From Finegoldia magna (lineage in GTDB: Bacteria > Bacillota > Clostridia > Tissierellales > Peptoniphilaceae), in contig NZ_QGTH01000007.1 of the NCBI RefSeq assembly GCF_003182075.1, forward strand, positions 1 to 64,000: 64,000 nucleotides of DNA, written 5' to 3'. Each line of letters begins with the position of its first letter. The stretch's first letter is position 1. The notes under the pieces are model-generated. The model did not search any database. It saw only the letters and a list, made by a program, of their open reading frames with translations, and was not told the DNA's origin. A program made the translations under genes and the position numbers. This document shows positions 54,469-62,917 of the stretch, one piece after another.

Positions 54469-55383
54469 TTAGTTTATTTTTATTATATTAATATCATTAA
54501 AGCAATCATCTATTTGGAATTTTTTCGGCAAATCCTTGGTCTTCAACGAAGTTAGTGCACAGGCATTCGCCATTTCAAAAGACTTTTCATAATCTGAAGT
54601 TCTGATAAATGTCGCGATAAATCCCGCGATTATTGAGTCAATAACAAAATCTCTTTTTTGGTTTAGCATCTGTTCTATGTCAAAAGCATATATTGAATTC
54701 TTTTGGAACAAATATACTTTATTATCTACAAAGGGCACTATTACAAATTTAGAATTCAAACCAGATATTTCATTTTTCCATTTAAGCAAATCTGATTCTG
54801 AATTTATTTTTGTTTTAAATAGATGCTCCAAGCATTTTACACTTATTTTTTCAAGTAATGATCCCTCGTTAGCAAATCTCTCCAAATAATACTCATCTAT
54901 ATCAAGTACGAAGTGTGCTTTGTTGGCTTTGCAAATTGCAATCATTCTTTCGATTACAGTTTCTGTTATATTTTTCGGAAAAGCTGTGGACAAAAACACA
55001 GTATCTCCTTCTTTAACTCTTGATAGATAGTATAACAATTCCTGTAGTTCTTGATGAGAAATGCTAGGTCCTTTTGATTCGATTACGGTTTTCGAAGAGC
55101 CTGTGATTTTGATATTAATTCTAGTATTATCATCAATTCTTATGAACTCAGATTTGATATCTTCTCTTCTTAGCCAATCTTCTACAAATTCTCCAGTAAA
55201 ACCTCCTGCAAATCCAGTTGCAACAGTCGGAAGTCCAAGTTGTTTTAAAACTCTCGAAACATTGATTCCTTTTCCAGCTGGAAGCATCAAATCAAAATCC
55301 GATATATTGTTCTTGTCAAATTCAAAATCCGAAACTTCACTTACAAATTCAAGTGCTGGATTCATAGTAACTGTGTAAATCAT
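54469..55383 (-). CDS. Degenerate PfkB-like sugar kinase homologue
   Basis: A 304-residue protein with the FruK/LacC-type N-terminus (TVTMNPALEFVSEV, PAGKGINVSRVLKQLGLPT). The usual VGAGDS nucleotide motif reads DFVIDSIIAG: the catalytic Asp is kept but the glycine anion hole is lost. The KPN..E motif is also missing. Activity is doubtful, and it may be a regulatory or binding protein. It follows the zinc-ribbon gene by 8 bases. Confidence 0.8.
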   Translation of the reverse strand: MIYTVTMNPALEFVSEVSDFEFDKNNISDFDLMLPAGKGINVSRVLKQLGLPTVATGFAGGFTGEFVEDWLRREDIKSEFIRIDDNTRINIKITGSSKTVIESKGPSISHQELQELLYYLSRVKEGDTVFLSTAFPKNITETVIERMIAICKANKAHFVLDIDEYYLERFANEGSLLEKISVKCLEHLFKTKINSESDLLKWKNEISGLNSKFVIVPFVDNKVYLFQKNSIYAFDIEQMLNQKRDFVIDSIIAGFIATFIRTSDYEKSFEMANACALTSLKTKDLPKKFQIDDCFNDINIIKIN

Positions 55384-55391
55384 TTAATCAC

Positions 55392-56570
55392 CTACATTAA
55401 TCCCGGAGCAAGTCCAAAAAATATTTTTTGAAGAAGTGTCATAACGACCATAAACACAACAAGTCTTGTTATCACAATTCCAGCTGCATTAAGTCCGTAA
55501 ACTTTCCACAAATTTTTGTAATCAAATCTATCTACTAAAATAATCGTTGCAAATAATATCAATATTACTAATGAAATTAGATATATAAAAGCGTGTGCAC
55601 CCAAAAATGTAAACGTGAAAACTGACGAACTAAAACCGACAAGTCCTCCTGCGGTTAACACTCCAAATAAGCTAAATATGAGAGATTCTATAACCGAAAG
55701 TAAAACTGAGATATTGTTTCTCAACTCCTTATCAATTGGTTGATATAATTTCGTTCCTGCTAGTTTAAGTCCCAGACTATAGGATAAAAGTTTTTGGAAA
55801 ATATCCAAAACCAACACTGAAACCATAACTACGATTGCCTTTGATTTTTGAGTAAATGTCCAGTGATTTGTAGAATTCATGTAAAAGAATAAAAGCGGCA
55901 ACGCAGATAACACTACAACCGCAAGTCTCATTGAGAACCTGTAAGGTTGTGTGCCTCCCATCATTTTCTTCAATATTTTAATAAAGAACAAATTGATTTT
56001 GTCAAAAACTTGTTTACTTTTAACCTCAAAAGTATCCATAAATTGGTCATCATCTTCATCTTCGTCTTCAAACTTATGAATAGTAAACTCATTTGCCGAA
56101 GTGAATCTTATCGACTCATCTCTTTTAATTTTTTCTTGTTTTTCGTCATAACCTTTGGTAATAAAAATCGTGTTTTCGTAATTTTCTTCAGGTTCTTTTT
56201 CATCTTCGTGGTTTATTTTCTTCTCAACTTCCTTGTCGGGATTGAACTTTCCATATTGAGATTTGTTTTTGTTAATCACTTGAAAAATATCTTCAATCCT
56301 TTTAGGCTTGTGTTCCGTTTTATTTTTATTTATGATATCTTCAGTCTTTTGTTCTTCAGCTGATTTTTCACGATTTTTTATATTAAAAATATTCATCACA
56401 TCGTCAGAATATGAATAATCCTTATCTGTAGATGCGTGATTATTTTCTGGTTGTTCTTTTATATCCTTTTGTTCATTCAAACTTTCACGGTATTCTTTCA
56501 AATTAAACCCACAATTGTGACAAAAATTCACCGTATCTAACACTTTTTCATTGCAATTAGGACAACGCAT
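55392..56570 (-). CDS. Zinc-ribbon membrane protein of unknown function
   Basis: 392 residues. A zinc ribbon at the N-terminus (CPNCNEKVLDTVNFCHNCGF, residues 3-22) is followed by about 170 highly charged, low-complexity residues and then five or so membrane segments (from MRLAVVVLSALPLLFFY on). The membrane part resembles Yip1/DUF-type bundle proteins. The function is unknown. It is the first gene of an operon with the degenerate PfkB protein. Confidence 0.7.
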   Translation of the reverse strand: MRCPNCNEKVLDTVNFCHNCGFNLKEYRESLNEQKDIKEQPENNHASTDKDYSYSDDVMNIFNIKNREKSAEEQKTEDIINKNKTEHKPKRIEDIFQVINKNKSQYGKFNPDKEVEKKINHEDEKEPEENYENTIFITKGYDEKQEKIKRDESIRFTSANEFTIHKFEDEDEDDDQFMDTFEVKSKQVFDKINLFFIKILKKMMGGTQPYRFSMRLAVVVLSALPLLFFYMNSTNHWTFTQKSKAIVVMVSVLVLDIFQKLLSYSLGLKLAGTKLYQPIDKELRNNISVLLSVIESLIFSLFGVLTAGGLVGFSSSVFTFTFLGAHAFIYLISLVILILFATIILVDRFDYKNLWKVYGLNAAGIVITRLVVFMVVMTLLQKIFFGLAPGLM

Positions 56571-56649
56571 TTACTCACCTCCGTAACCGTATTATATCAC
56601 AATACATTATACTCAATTATAACTTTGCCAAATCTTAATATTTGGGCAA

Positions 56650-56680
56650 TAAAAAACTGGGTTAATTATCCCCAGTTTAT
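56650..56680 (-). terminator. Terminator downstream of folA and repeat R3
   Basis: AACTGGG (56655-56661) and CCCAGTT (56671-56677) with a T run on the minus strand. R3 lies between folA and this hairpin. Confidence 0.82.
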
Positions 56681-56702
56681 TTCAAAAGAGTAACACATCT
56701 TC

Positions 56703-56851
56703 ATGCTAAGAATATCATACGAAAAAAATTGCTTTGATTTCAAATCGAAAAAATCCGTCCAAAATCGTACCGCGTAAGCGAAGCGTGCTTACGATTTTAG
56801 GATTTTAAGATTCAGAAATCAACAATTTTTGTAGTCTAGATATTCGTGCAT
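56703..56851 (+). repeat. 149-bp dispersed hairpin repeat, copy R3
   Basis: It begins ATGCTAAGAATATCATACG and ends GATATTCGTGCAT. The inner stem AAAATCGTA (56761-56769) / TACGATTTT (56790-56798) is perfect. The flanks CTTCATGC and GCATGAAG continue the inverted repeat. It occupies half of the 302-base gap and sits in the 3' untranslated region of folA. Confidence 0.85.
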
Positions 56852-56872
56852 GAAGTTTGTTTGCTTTATTTT

Positions 56873-57361
56873 CTATTTTCTTTTAAATACCATATATCTA
56901 TAATTCAAATCTTCGTAAGTTTTGATGTCTGACTCTTCCGCTACATAATAATCTTGGTCTTCAAATAAGTTTCTGATTTTTGCATCATATTCAAATTCTG
57001 CGTCAACATAAGTGATTACGAATTCATCAACTAAATGTATCAATGATTCAATCGTGTTTGCTCCACCTATCAAATACTCTGTCATTTTGTGGTCTGGGTT
57101 GATTTCTTTGAGAGTGCGTAGCAATTCTTCTTCGTTTTTTACGCAAAGCATACCATCTAAGTCCTTACTTGTAATTATTATGTTGGTTCTATTTGGTAGA
57201 GGTTTTGAATCCGGCAAAGATTCCAATGTTTTTCTTCCCATTATAACGATATTTCCAGTTGTTAATTCCTTAAATCTTTGCATATCTTCAGGAATTGAAA
57301 AAAGCATATCTCCATCTTTTCCTATCGCAAAATTTCTATCTACTGCTAATATAACTTTCAT
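56873..57361 (-). CDS. folA: Dihydrofolate reductase
   Basis: A 162-residue enzyme reducing dihydrofolate to tetrahydrofolate. It shows ILAVDRNFAIGKDGDMLFSI, the NADPH-binding IVIMGRKTLESLP and the GGANTIESLI segment. The acidic substrate residue appears as Glu in FSIPEDMQRFK. The ATG overlaps the stop of the upstream unknown gene (TAATG). Confidence 0.93.
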   Translation of the reverse strand: MKVILAVDRNFAIGKDGDMLFSIPEDMQRFKELTTGNIVIMGRKTLESLPDSKPLPNRTNIIITSKDLDGMLCVKNEEELLRTLKEINPDHKMTEYLIGGANTIESLIHLVDEFVITYVDAEFEYDAKIRNLFEDQDYYVAEESDIKTYEDLNYRYMVFKRK

Positions 57362-57915
57362 TAACAAAAATCTCCCTTCCTTATATTACTTACAATTTCG
57401 TTCAATTTTTCCATTGCATGATCATCTGTCCAATCAAAATCATCCTCGCAGATTCTTATTACGAGTATACCCATTTCCTCACAGCAAATATCAAGCATAG
57501 TGCTATAGATTGCATTTTGCAAATCAGACGACGAATTGGAAAGGATGCTATCGCATTTGTTTATCCATTTTTCAATACAAAAACCATAGTTTTTATCTCG
57601 TGGATAATTCTCAAGTGCAATCTTTCTTTCTTTTGTAAATTTCCTGTTAGCATCATACATAAAACAAAGCTTATTTTCCTCATTATAAGCCATTATGTTG
57701 ATATCATTGACATATCTTATCAAATCATCTCTGGTTATTTTGTCGTCCAGTTCATTCAAAACTTCTTTCAAATTTTGGTTGTCTATGTTTGGTTTCAATT
57801 CAGAAAAATTTTTGCTAAATTCAATATCTCCACTAAAATACACTCGCAGTATTTTTTTAATAGCATCAATTTGTTCTTTTTCATAATCAGATGCCAAAAA
57901 AGTACTGTTTTCCAT
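57361..57915 (-). CDS. Unknown protein coupled to folA
   Basis: A 184-residue soluble, acidic protein rich in Asp, Asn and Lys. I do not recognise a family. Seven cysteines or so are scattered (DICCEEMG, VIRICEDDF), with no clear metal motif and no signal or membrane segment. AAAGGAG precedes the ATG. It lies between corA and folA and shares a TAATG with folA. Confidence 0.65.
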   Translation of the reverse strand: MENSTFLASDYEKEQIDAIKKILRVYFSGDIEFSKNFSELKPNIDNQNLKEVLNELDDKITRDDLIRYVNDINIMAYNEENKLCFMYDANRKFTKERKIALENYPRDKNYGFCIEKWINKCDSILSNSSSDLQNAIYSTMLDICCEEMGILVIRICEDDFDWTDDHAMEKLNEIVSNIRKGDFC

Positions 57916-57930
57916 AAAATCTCCTTTATA

Positions 57931-58980
57931 TTACATCCATTTTTTCTTTTTAAAATAATAAATCATAACACTAGTAATCACAACAGCCGTAACCCAGAAC
58001 AAAATATATCCGTATTTTCCTTGAAGTTCCGGCATATATTTAAAGTTCATTCCATAGACTCCTGTTAAGAATGTCAAAGGCAAAAATATCGTCGACCACA
58101 CAGTCAATACCATCATTACTTCGTTAGTTCTGTTGGAGATATTAGTGTCAAAAGCATCTATCATGGAGTTAATCATATCGCGATACACTTCTATGAATTC
58201 AAGCATTTGGATTATGTGATCGTACAAATCTCTCATGTAAATAGATATGTTGTGACTTACCAAATTTACTCTGAACTTCGAAATTTCATTGATAACTGAA
58301 CGCAAAGGCCACAAAGTCTTCCTCAAAAATATTAGGTTTTTCTTCATAGTGTAAAGTTCTCTGAGAATATCGTCATCATGATTAGTCATCATAACGTCTT
58401 CCAAATCATCTATGTATTCTCCCAAAATATCAAAAATTTGATAGTAGTTGTCGATAAATGCATCCATTAACAAAAGCAATAGTCCATCTGTAGTTTTCGG
58501 TCTAAAAACAGGAATTTTTTCTAACTTGTCCAAAACTCTGTCAAATGATGTGGTTTTGTTTTGCTCTACAGTTACTAACAAATTTTCTTTCAAAACAAAA
58601 GAAACTTGGTTAAACGACAATTCTTTTACACTGTTGAACATATCATAATCCACAGTATCTGTTACCACGAACAAATAATCATCATAAGCTTCTAGTTTCG
58701 TCCTTTGTTCCACATCCAACATGTCTTCTATTATAAGAGGGTGGATTTTGAATTTTTCTTTCATTTTTATGAAATTATCTGTATCTGATAATCCTGTGAT
58801 ATATATCCAATTTATCCTGTCATTTCTCAATTCGATATCATCGATGTCTGTGGTTTGATGTTTGTCGAAATGATGTTCATCAAAAGTACAAAAAGTAATT
58901 TTGGTGTTTTCAAGATCGTTCTCAAGCCTAAGAGTATCTAATATTTCGTTGATTCTATCCTCAAATAATAAATTAGCCAA
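57931..58980 (-). CDS. corA: CorA-family magnesium/cobalt transporter
   Basis: 349 residues: a cytoplasmic alpha/beta domain, a long helix (about 200-280), and two C-terminal membrane segments with the selectivity motif YGMNF (near residue 305) and a KKKKW tail. Start is TTG after AGAGGAG. It forms homopentamers in the family. Downstream genes follow closely (15 bases). Confidence 0.93.
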   Translation of the reverse strand: MANLLFEDRINEILDTLRLENDLENTKITFCTFDEHHFDKHQTTDIDDIELRNDRINWIYITGLSDTDNFIKMKEKFKIHPLIIEDMLDVEQRTKLEAYDDYLFVVTDTVDYDMFNSVKELSFNQVSFVLKENLLVTVEQNKTTSFDRVLDKLEKIPVFRPKTTDGLLLLLMDAFIDNYYQIFDILGEYIDDLEDVMMTNHDDDILRELYTMKKNLIFLRKTLWPLRSVINEISKFRVNLVSHNISIYMRDLYDHIIQMLEFIEVYRDMINSMIDAFDTNISNRTNEVMMVLTVWSTIFLPLTFLTGVYGMNFKYMPELQGKYGYILFWVTAVVITSVMIYYFKKKKWM

Positions 58981-58992
58981 TACTATCTCCTC

Positions 58993-59325
58993 TTATTCAT
59001 CCAATAATTTGTTCGCGTAATTTCTGTATGTCGATTTTGAGTTATCCCCTACAAGTCTGTCGATGATTTTGCCATCTTTTATAAATAAAGTCGTAGGTAG
59101 AGGCAACGCATCGTAATGCGTAATTATCTCGTCCTTGTCAATTTCTCTAACTTTTTTAGCTAAATATTCGTAAAATTCTATTTCTCCTTGAAATGATTTT
59201 TCGATATCTTCCAAATCATTTTTCGCCGGAATACATGGACAAATCCCGTCGGCGTAGAAAAATAAAATCTTGTTTCCTTTGTTAAATATCTTAGAGTTAA
59301 TATCACTCTTTTTAAATTTTTTCAT
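58993..59325 (-). CDS. Thioredoxin-like protein with an atypical CPC site
   Basis: A 110-residue thioredoxin-fold protein. Where thioredoxin has WCGPC this one has GICPCIPAK: the C-terminal Cys and Pro are kept while the first Cys is shifted, giving CxC. The cis-Pro loop LPLPTTLFI is normal. It is probably a redox or isomerase variant. Its start overlaps the phosphorylase stop by 14 bases. Confidence 0.78.
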   Translation of the reverse strand: MKKFKKSDINSKIFNKGNKILFFYADGICPCIPAKNDLEDIEKSFQGEIEFYEYLAKKVREIDKDEIITHYDALPLPTTLFIKDGKIIDRLVGDNSKSTYRNYANKLLDE

Positions 59326-61690
59326 TTGGTACTATCCTCCAAATCTCTTCTGCATATTCTTTTATAGTTCTATCCGATGAAAATTCTCCGAAATTAGCGA
59401 TGTTCATCAAACTCATCATAGCCCATTTTTTCTCATCAGAATAAGTTTGTAAAATCTTTTCGTGAATTTGTTCATAATCATTGAAATCTTTTAACACAAA
59501 ATATTCGTCCAATTTAAATGACGAATCTCTGTTTACAAGCGAATTGTAAATGTCCAAGAACATAAATGATCCACTATCATTGATCAAATCGCTTAGTAAA
59601 GTATCAATAACGCGTTTAATATTTTCATCCTTATAATAATACTCAACTGGATTGTAACTGTCTCTGATGGAATTTAATACTTCAACAGTCGCTCCAAATG
59701 GGAAGTTGTTGTCTTCACCTGCGTGATTGAAAATCTCAATGTTAGCGCCGTCGTAAGTTCCCACAGTCAACGCTCCGTTTAACATAAACTTCATGTTACC
59801 AGTTCCCGAAGCTTCTTTTCCCGCAGTCGAAATCTGCTCACTCACATCTGCTGCAGGATACACCAATTCTCCGATTGATACGTTGAAGTTTTCTAAGAAC
59901 ACAACCTTGATATATTTGTTAACAACATCATCATTGTTCACGAGATTTTTAACTTCATTGATGAATTTTATAATAGCCTTTGCTCTGAAATACCCCGGCG
60001 CTGCCTTCGCCCCAAATATATATGTTTGTTTTGGAATGTCGGATACTTCGTTGTTTTTGATTTTATAATACAAATTCAAAATGTGAAAAGCATTCAACAA
60101 TTGTCTCTTGTATTCATGAAGTCTCTTAACTTGTATATCAAAAATAGAGTTCTCATCTACATCGATGTTTTCATGCTCCTTAATGTATTTTTTCAGTCTG
60201 ATTTTGTTGTTGAGTTTAATCTCTCTTAATCTAGCCAAAACTTTGTCATCGTCTTGGAATTTTTCAATCTCCTTTAATTTTGTTAGATCAGTTTTCCAAT
60301 CTTCTCCCAAAAGTTCTGTTATAAAATTCGTTAGCTCTGGATTTGAATAAAATAGCCAACGTCTTGGAGTAATTCCATTTGTTTTGTTGACGAATTTATC
60401 CGGATACAAATCGTGCCATGATTTTAATGTCTCGTTTTTCAGAATTTCTGTGTGGATTTTAGCAACGCCGTTAATCTTTACGGATGTTAATATTGCCAAA
60501 TGAGCCATATTAACAGTATTGTCCTTCACAATTCTGAGATTATCTATCCTATCTACAGAATAATACAATCCCACCAAATCGCTGACAAATCTCCTGTCGA
60601 TTTCAGCGATAATATCCATAATTCTAGGACTCACTTCCTCTACAACATCTACACTCCATTTTTCCATTGCTTCTTGTAAAATAGTGTGGTTAGTGTAGTT
60701 GAACACATTGCTTGTAACATTCCAAGCTTGTTTCCAAGAAAGTTTTTTATCATCCATCAAAACTCTCATCATTTCTGGGATAGCCATAACAGGATGAGTA
60801 TCGTTTAATTGGATAGTATTGTATTTTGAAAAATCTTCAAAATCCTTATCATTTGGGAAATTCTTCTCGTATTTTTCGATTATATCTTGAATAGATGCGC
60901 TACTGAAAAAATACTGTTGTTTAAGCCTTAAAACTTTTCCCGGTCTTTGTATATCATTAGGATACAAAACTCTCGTGATATCTTCTGCTCTATTTTTTTC
61001 TTTTACTGAATCGTCGTATTGAAAATTATTGAATTTTTGAAAATCAAATCCGTCATCACATTCCGCCTGCCACAACCTCAAAGTATTAACAACATGATTT
61101 TTGTAGCCTACAACTGGCATATCATAAGGAACTGCTTTTACGACTTGGTTTTTGTATCTAATGATTTTGGATTCAGATTCTACACGTCTTGACCAAGGAT
61201 CCTTGTCCAATGTCCAATTATCTCCGACTTCCATCTGAAATCCGTTGTGAAAATATTGTTTAAAAAGTCCTTGGCGATATCTCACGCCATAACCTGTCAA
61301 TGGATAATCCAAACTCGCTGCACTTTCCATAAAACATGCCGCAAGTCTTCCTAGACCACCATTTCCCAAAGCTGCATCTTCTTCTTGAATTTCCAAATCA
61401 TTGATGTCGATGTCCAATTCTTTTAAAACTTGTGAATATTCTTCGTTCAAACCCATATTCAACAAATTATTTCCCAAAGATCTTCCTATCAAAAATTCCG
61501 CGCTAAAATAGTAGGCATTTCGTGAATTTTTGTGTTTATCAGAAGTTTTCTTCCAATCTTCTGCCAATTCGTTCATTATTATTTTAGAAAAAGCTATATA
61601 TTTTTCTTTTTCAGTAGAAGTTTGTAAATCTTTTCCAAACATATTAAATAAGTTTTTTTCAAATTGCAACAAAAATTCTTCCTTTTTCAT
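59312..61690 (-). CDS. glgP: Glycogen/alpha-glucan phosphorylase
   Basis: A 792-residue PLP enzyme releasing glucose-1-phosphate from glycogen or maltodextrin. It has the N-terminal SAEFLIGRSLGNNLLNMGL, DAALGNGGLGRLAACFMES and the PLP region EASGTGNMKFMLNGALTVG. Full length for the bacterial family. Its promoter lies in the divergent gap before ddl. Confidence 0.95.
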   Translation of the reverse strand: MKKEEFLLQFEKNLFNMFGKDLQTSTEKEKYIAFSKIIMNELAEDWKKTSDKHKNSRNAYYFSAEFLIGRSLGNNLLNMGLNEEYSQVLKELDIDINDLEIQEEDAALGNGGLGRLAACFMESAASLDYPLTGYGVRYRQGLFKQYFHNGFQMEVGDNWTLDKDPWSRRVESESKIIRYKNQVVKAVPYDMPVVGYKNHVVNTLRLWQAECDDGFDFQKFNNFQYDDSVKEKNRAEDITRVLYPNDIQRPGKVLRLKQQYFFSSASIQDIIEKYEKNFPNDKDFEDFSKYNTIQLNDTHPVMAIPEMMRVLMDDKKLSWKQAWNVTSNVFNYTNHTILQEAMEKWSVDVVEEVSPRIMDIIAEIDRRFVSDLVGLYYSVDRIDNLRIVKDNTVNMAHLAILTSVKINGVAKIHTEILKNETLKSWHDLYPDKFVNKTNGITPRRWLFYSNPELTNFITELLGEDWKTDLTKLKEIEKFQDDDKVLARLREIKLNNKIRLKKYIKEHENIDVDENSIFDIQVKRLHEYKRQLLNAFHILNLYYKIKNNEVSDIPKQTYIFGAKAAPGYFRAKAIIKFINEVKNLVNNDDVVNKYIKVVFLENFNVSIGELVYPAADVSEQISTAGKEASGTGNMKFMLNGALTVGTYDGANIEIFNHAGEDNNFPFGATVEVLNSIRDSYNPVEYYYKDENIKRVIDTLLSDLINDSGSFMFLDIYNSLVNRDSSFKLDEYFVLKDFNDYEQIHEKILQTYSDEKKWAMMSLMNIANFGEFSSDRTIKEYAEEIWRIVPNEKI

Positions 61691-61862
61691 AAAATCCTCC
61701 TATTCTTAGCTCAACTATATTTTACCACATTTGTAAAATAGTCCTATTAAATTTGTATTGTTTTTTCTTAAAATCAACAAAAATGATACATTTTTCTATT
61801 TTATTGATATAATGATTTAGTTATAGTAATATATTAATGAGTCACAAGAAAGGACAAAAATT

Positions 61863-62915
61863 ATGCAAAAAAATATATATGTATTATATGGCGGTCCTAG
61901 TACTGAACACGAAGTAAGTATTACAAGTGCTAGAACATTAATAAATAATTTATCAAAAGAAAAATACAATGTAAGTGCGATTTTCGTTCGCCGCGATAAA
62001 AAATTCATAATGAAAGAAAACATAACTGAAGAAATAAAATCCGACGACGAATTAGTGCTTGACACTGAGCTTTCTGTAATAGAATCTGTCAGCGATTGTA
62101 TCAGTAAAATCAATCCTGAAAATACTGTAATATTTCCTGCAATTCACGGAAGTTATGGCGAAGATGGAACAATCCAAGGTTTCATAAAAGTTTTGGATTT
62201 GCCATTTGTAGGATGTAATGTGTTGGGTTCTGCACTTTGCATGGACAAAGGATACACTAACGATATTTTCGAATTGAACAAAATTCCTCAAGCAAAATAC
62301 GTCGTGCTTTGCAAAAACGATGAATACAATTTGAAGGAAATTTTCGACAAAACATCCAAGGCAGTTTATGTAAAACCATGTAACGCTGGTTCATCTGTTG
62401 GTGTTATGAGAGCAGAAACAGAAGAAGAATTGGAACAAGCAATCCAAAACGCATTTCAATACGACAGAAGAATTTTAGTTGAAGAAGAAATCATTGGTCC
62501 TGAACTTCAGATAGCAGTTATGGGCAATGACAATCCAGTTGCATCACGTCCGGGTGTATACCAAATACACGATGTAGAGTTTTTCGATTACGATGCAAAA
62601 TATAACGATTCAAAAACAGAAATGCTTACACCATTTCCAATGGATGAAGATTTAGAATTAAAAGCAAGACATTTGGCAGAAAAAGTGTACAAATTAATGA
62701 GTTTGTCAGGATTTTCAAGAGTTGATATGTTCGTAAAAGACAATGAGCTTTGGGTGAATGAAATCAACACAGTTCCAGGACTAACTCCACATTCAATGTT
62801 TCCAGTTTTGTGGAAATGCACTAACGATATGAGTGTTTCAGAAGTATTCGACAACTTGATTGATTTGGCTGTTGAAGAATACGAAAAAAATAAAGCATAT
62901 AAGTTAGAGAGGTAA
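61863..62915 (+). CDS. ddl: D-alanine--D-alanine ligase
   Basis: A 350-residue ATP-grasp ligase that makes D-Ala-D-Ala for peptidoglycan. It shows VLYGGPSTEHEVSITSARTL, HGSYGEDGTIQG, VKPCNAGSSVGVMRA, VEEEIIGPELQIAV and EINTVPGLTPHSMFP. AAAGGAC precedes the ATG, and a TATAAT lies at 61808-61813. It is followed 2 bases later by murF. Confidence 0.96.
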   Translation: MQKNIYVLYGGPSTEHEVSITSARTLINNLSKEKYNVSAIFVRRDKKFIMKENITEEIKSDDELVLDTELSVIESVSDCISKINPENTVIFPAIHGSYGEDGTIQGFIKVLDLPFVGCNVLGSALCMDKGYTNDIFELNKIPQAKYVVLCKNDEYNLKEIFDKTSKAVYVKPCNAGSSVGVMRAETEEELEQAIQNAFQYDRRILVEEEIIGPELQIAVMGNDNPVASRPGVYQIHDVEFFDYDAKYNDSKTEMLTPFPMDEDLELKARHLAEKVYKLMSLSGFSRVDMFVKDNELWVNEINTVPGLTPHSMFPVLWKCTNDMSVSEVFDNLIDLAVEEYEKNKAYKLER

Positions 62916-62917
62916 AT

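Noticed and set aside
54370-54555. 61-residue plus-strand frame running through the terminator
   Set aside because: It crosses a strong terminator and the end of the PfkB-like gene, so it cannot be a separate gene.
57418-58068. 216-residue open frame on the plus strand
   Set aside because: It is antisense to the unknown gene and corA, with Phe/Ile-rich composition typical of a complement of AT-rich genes.
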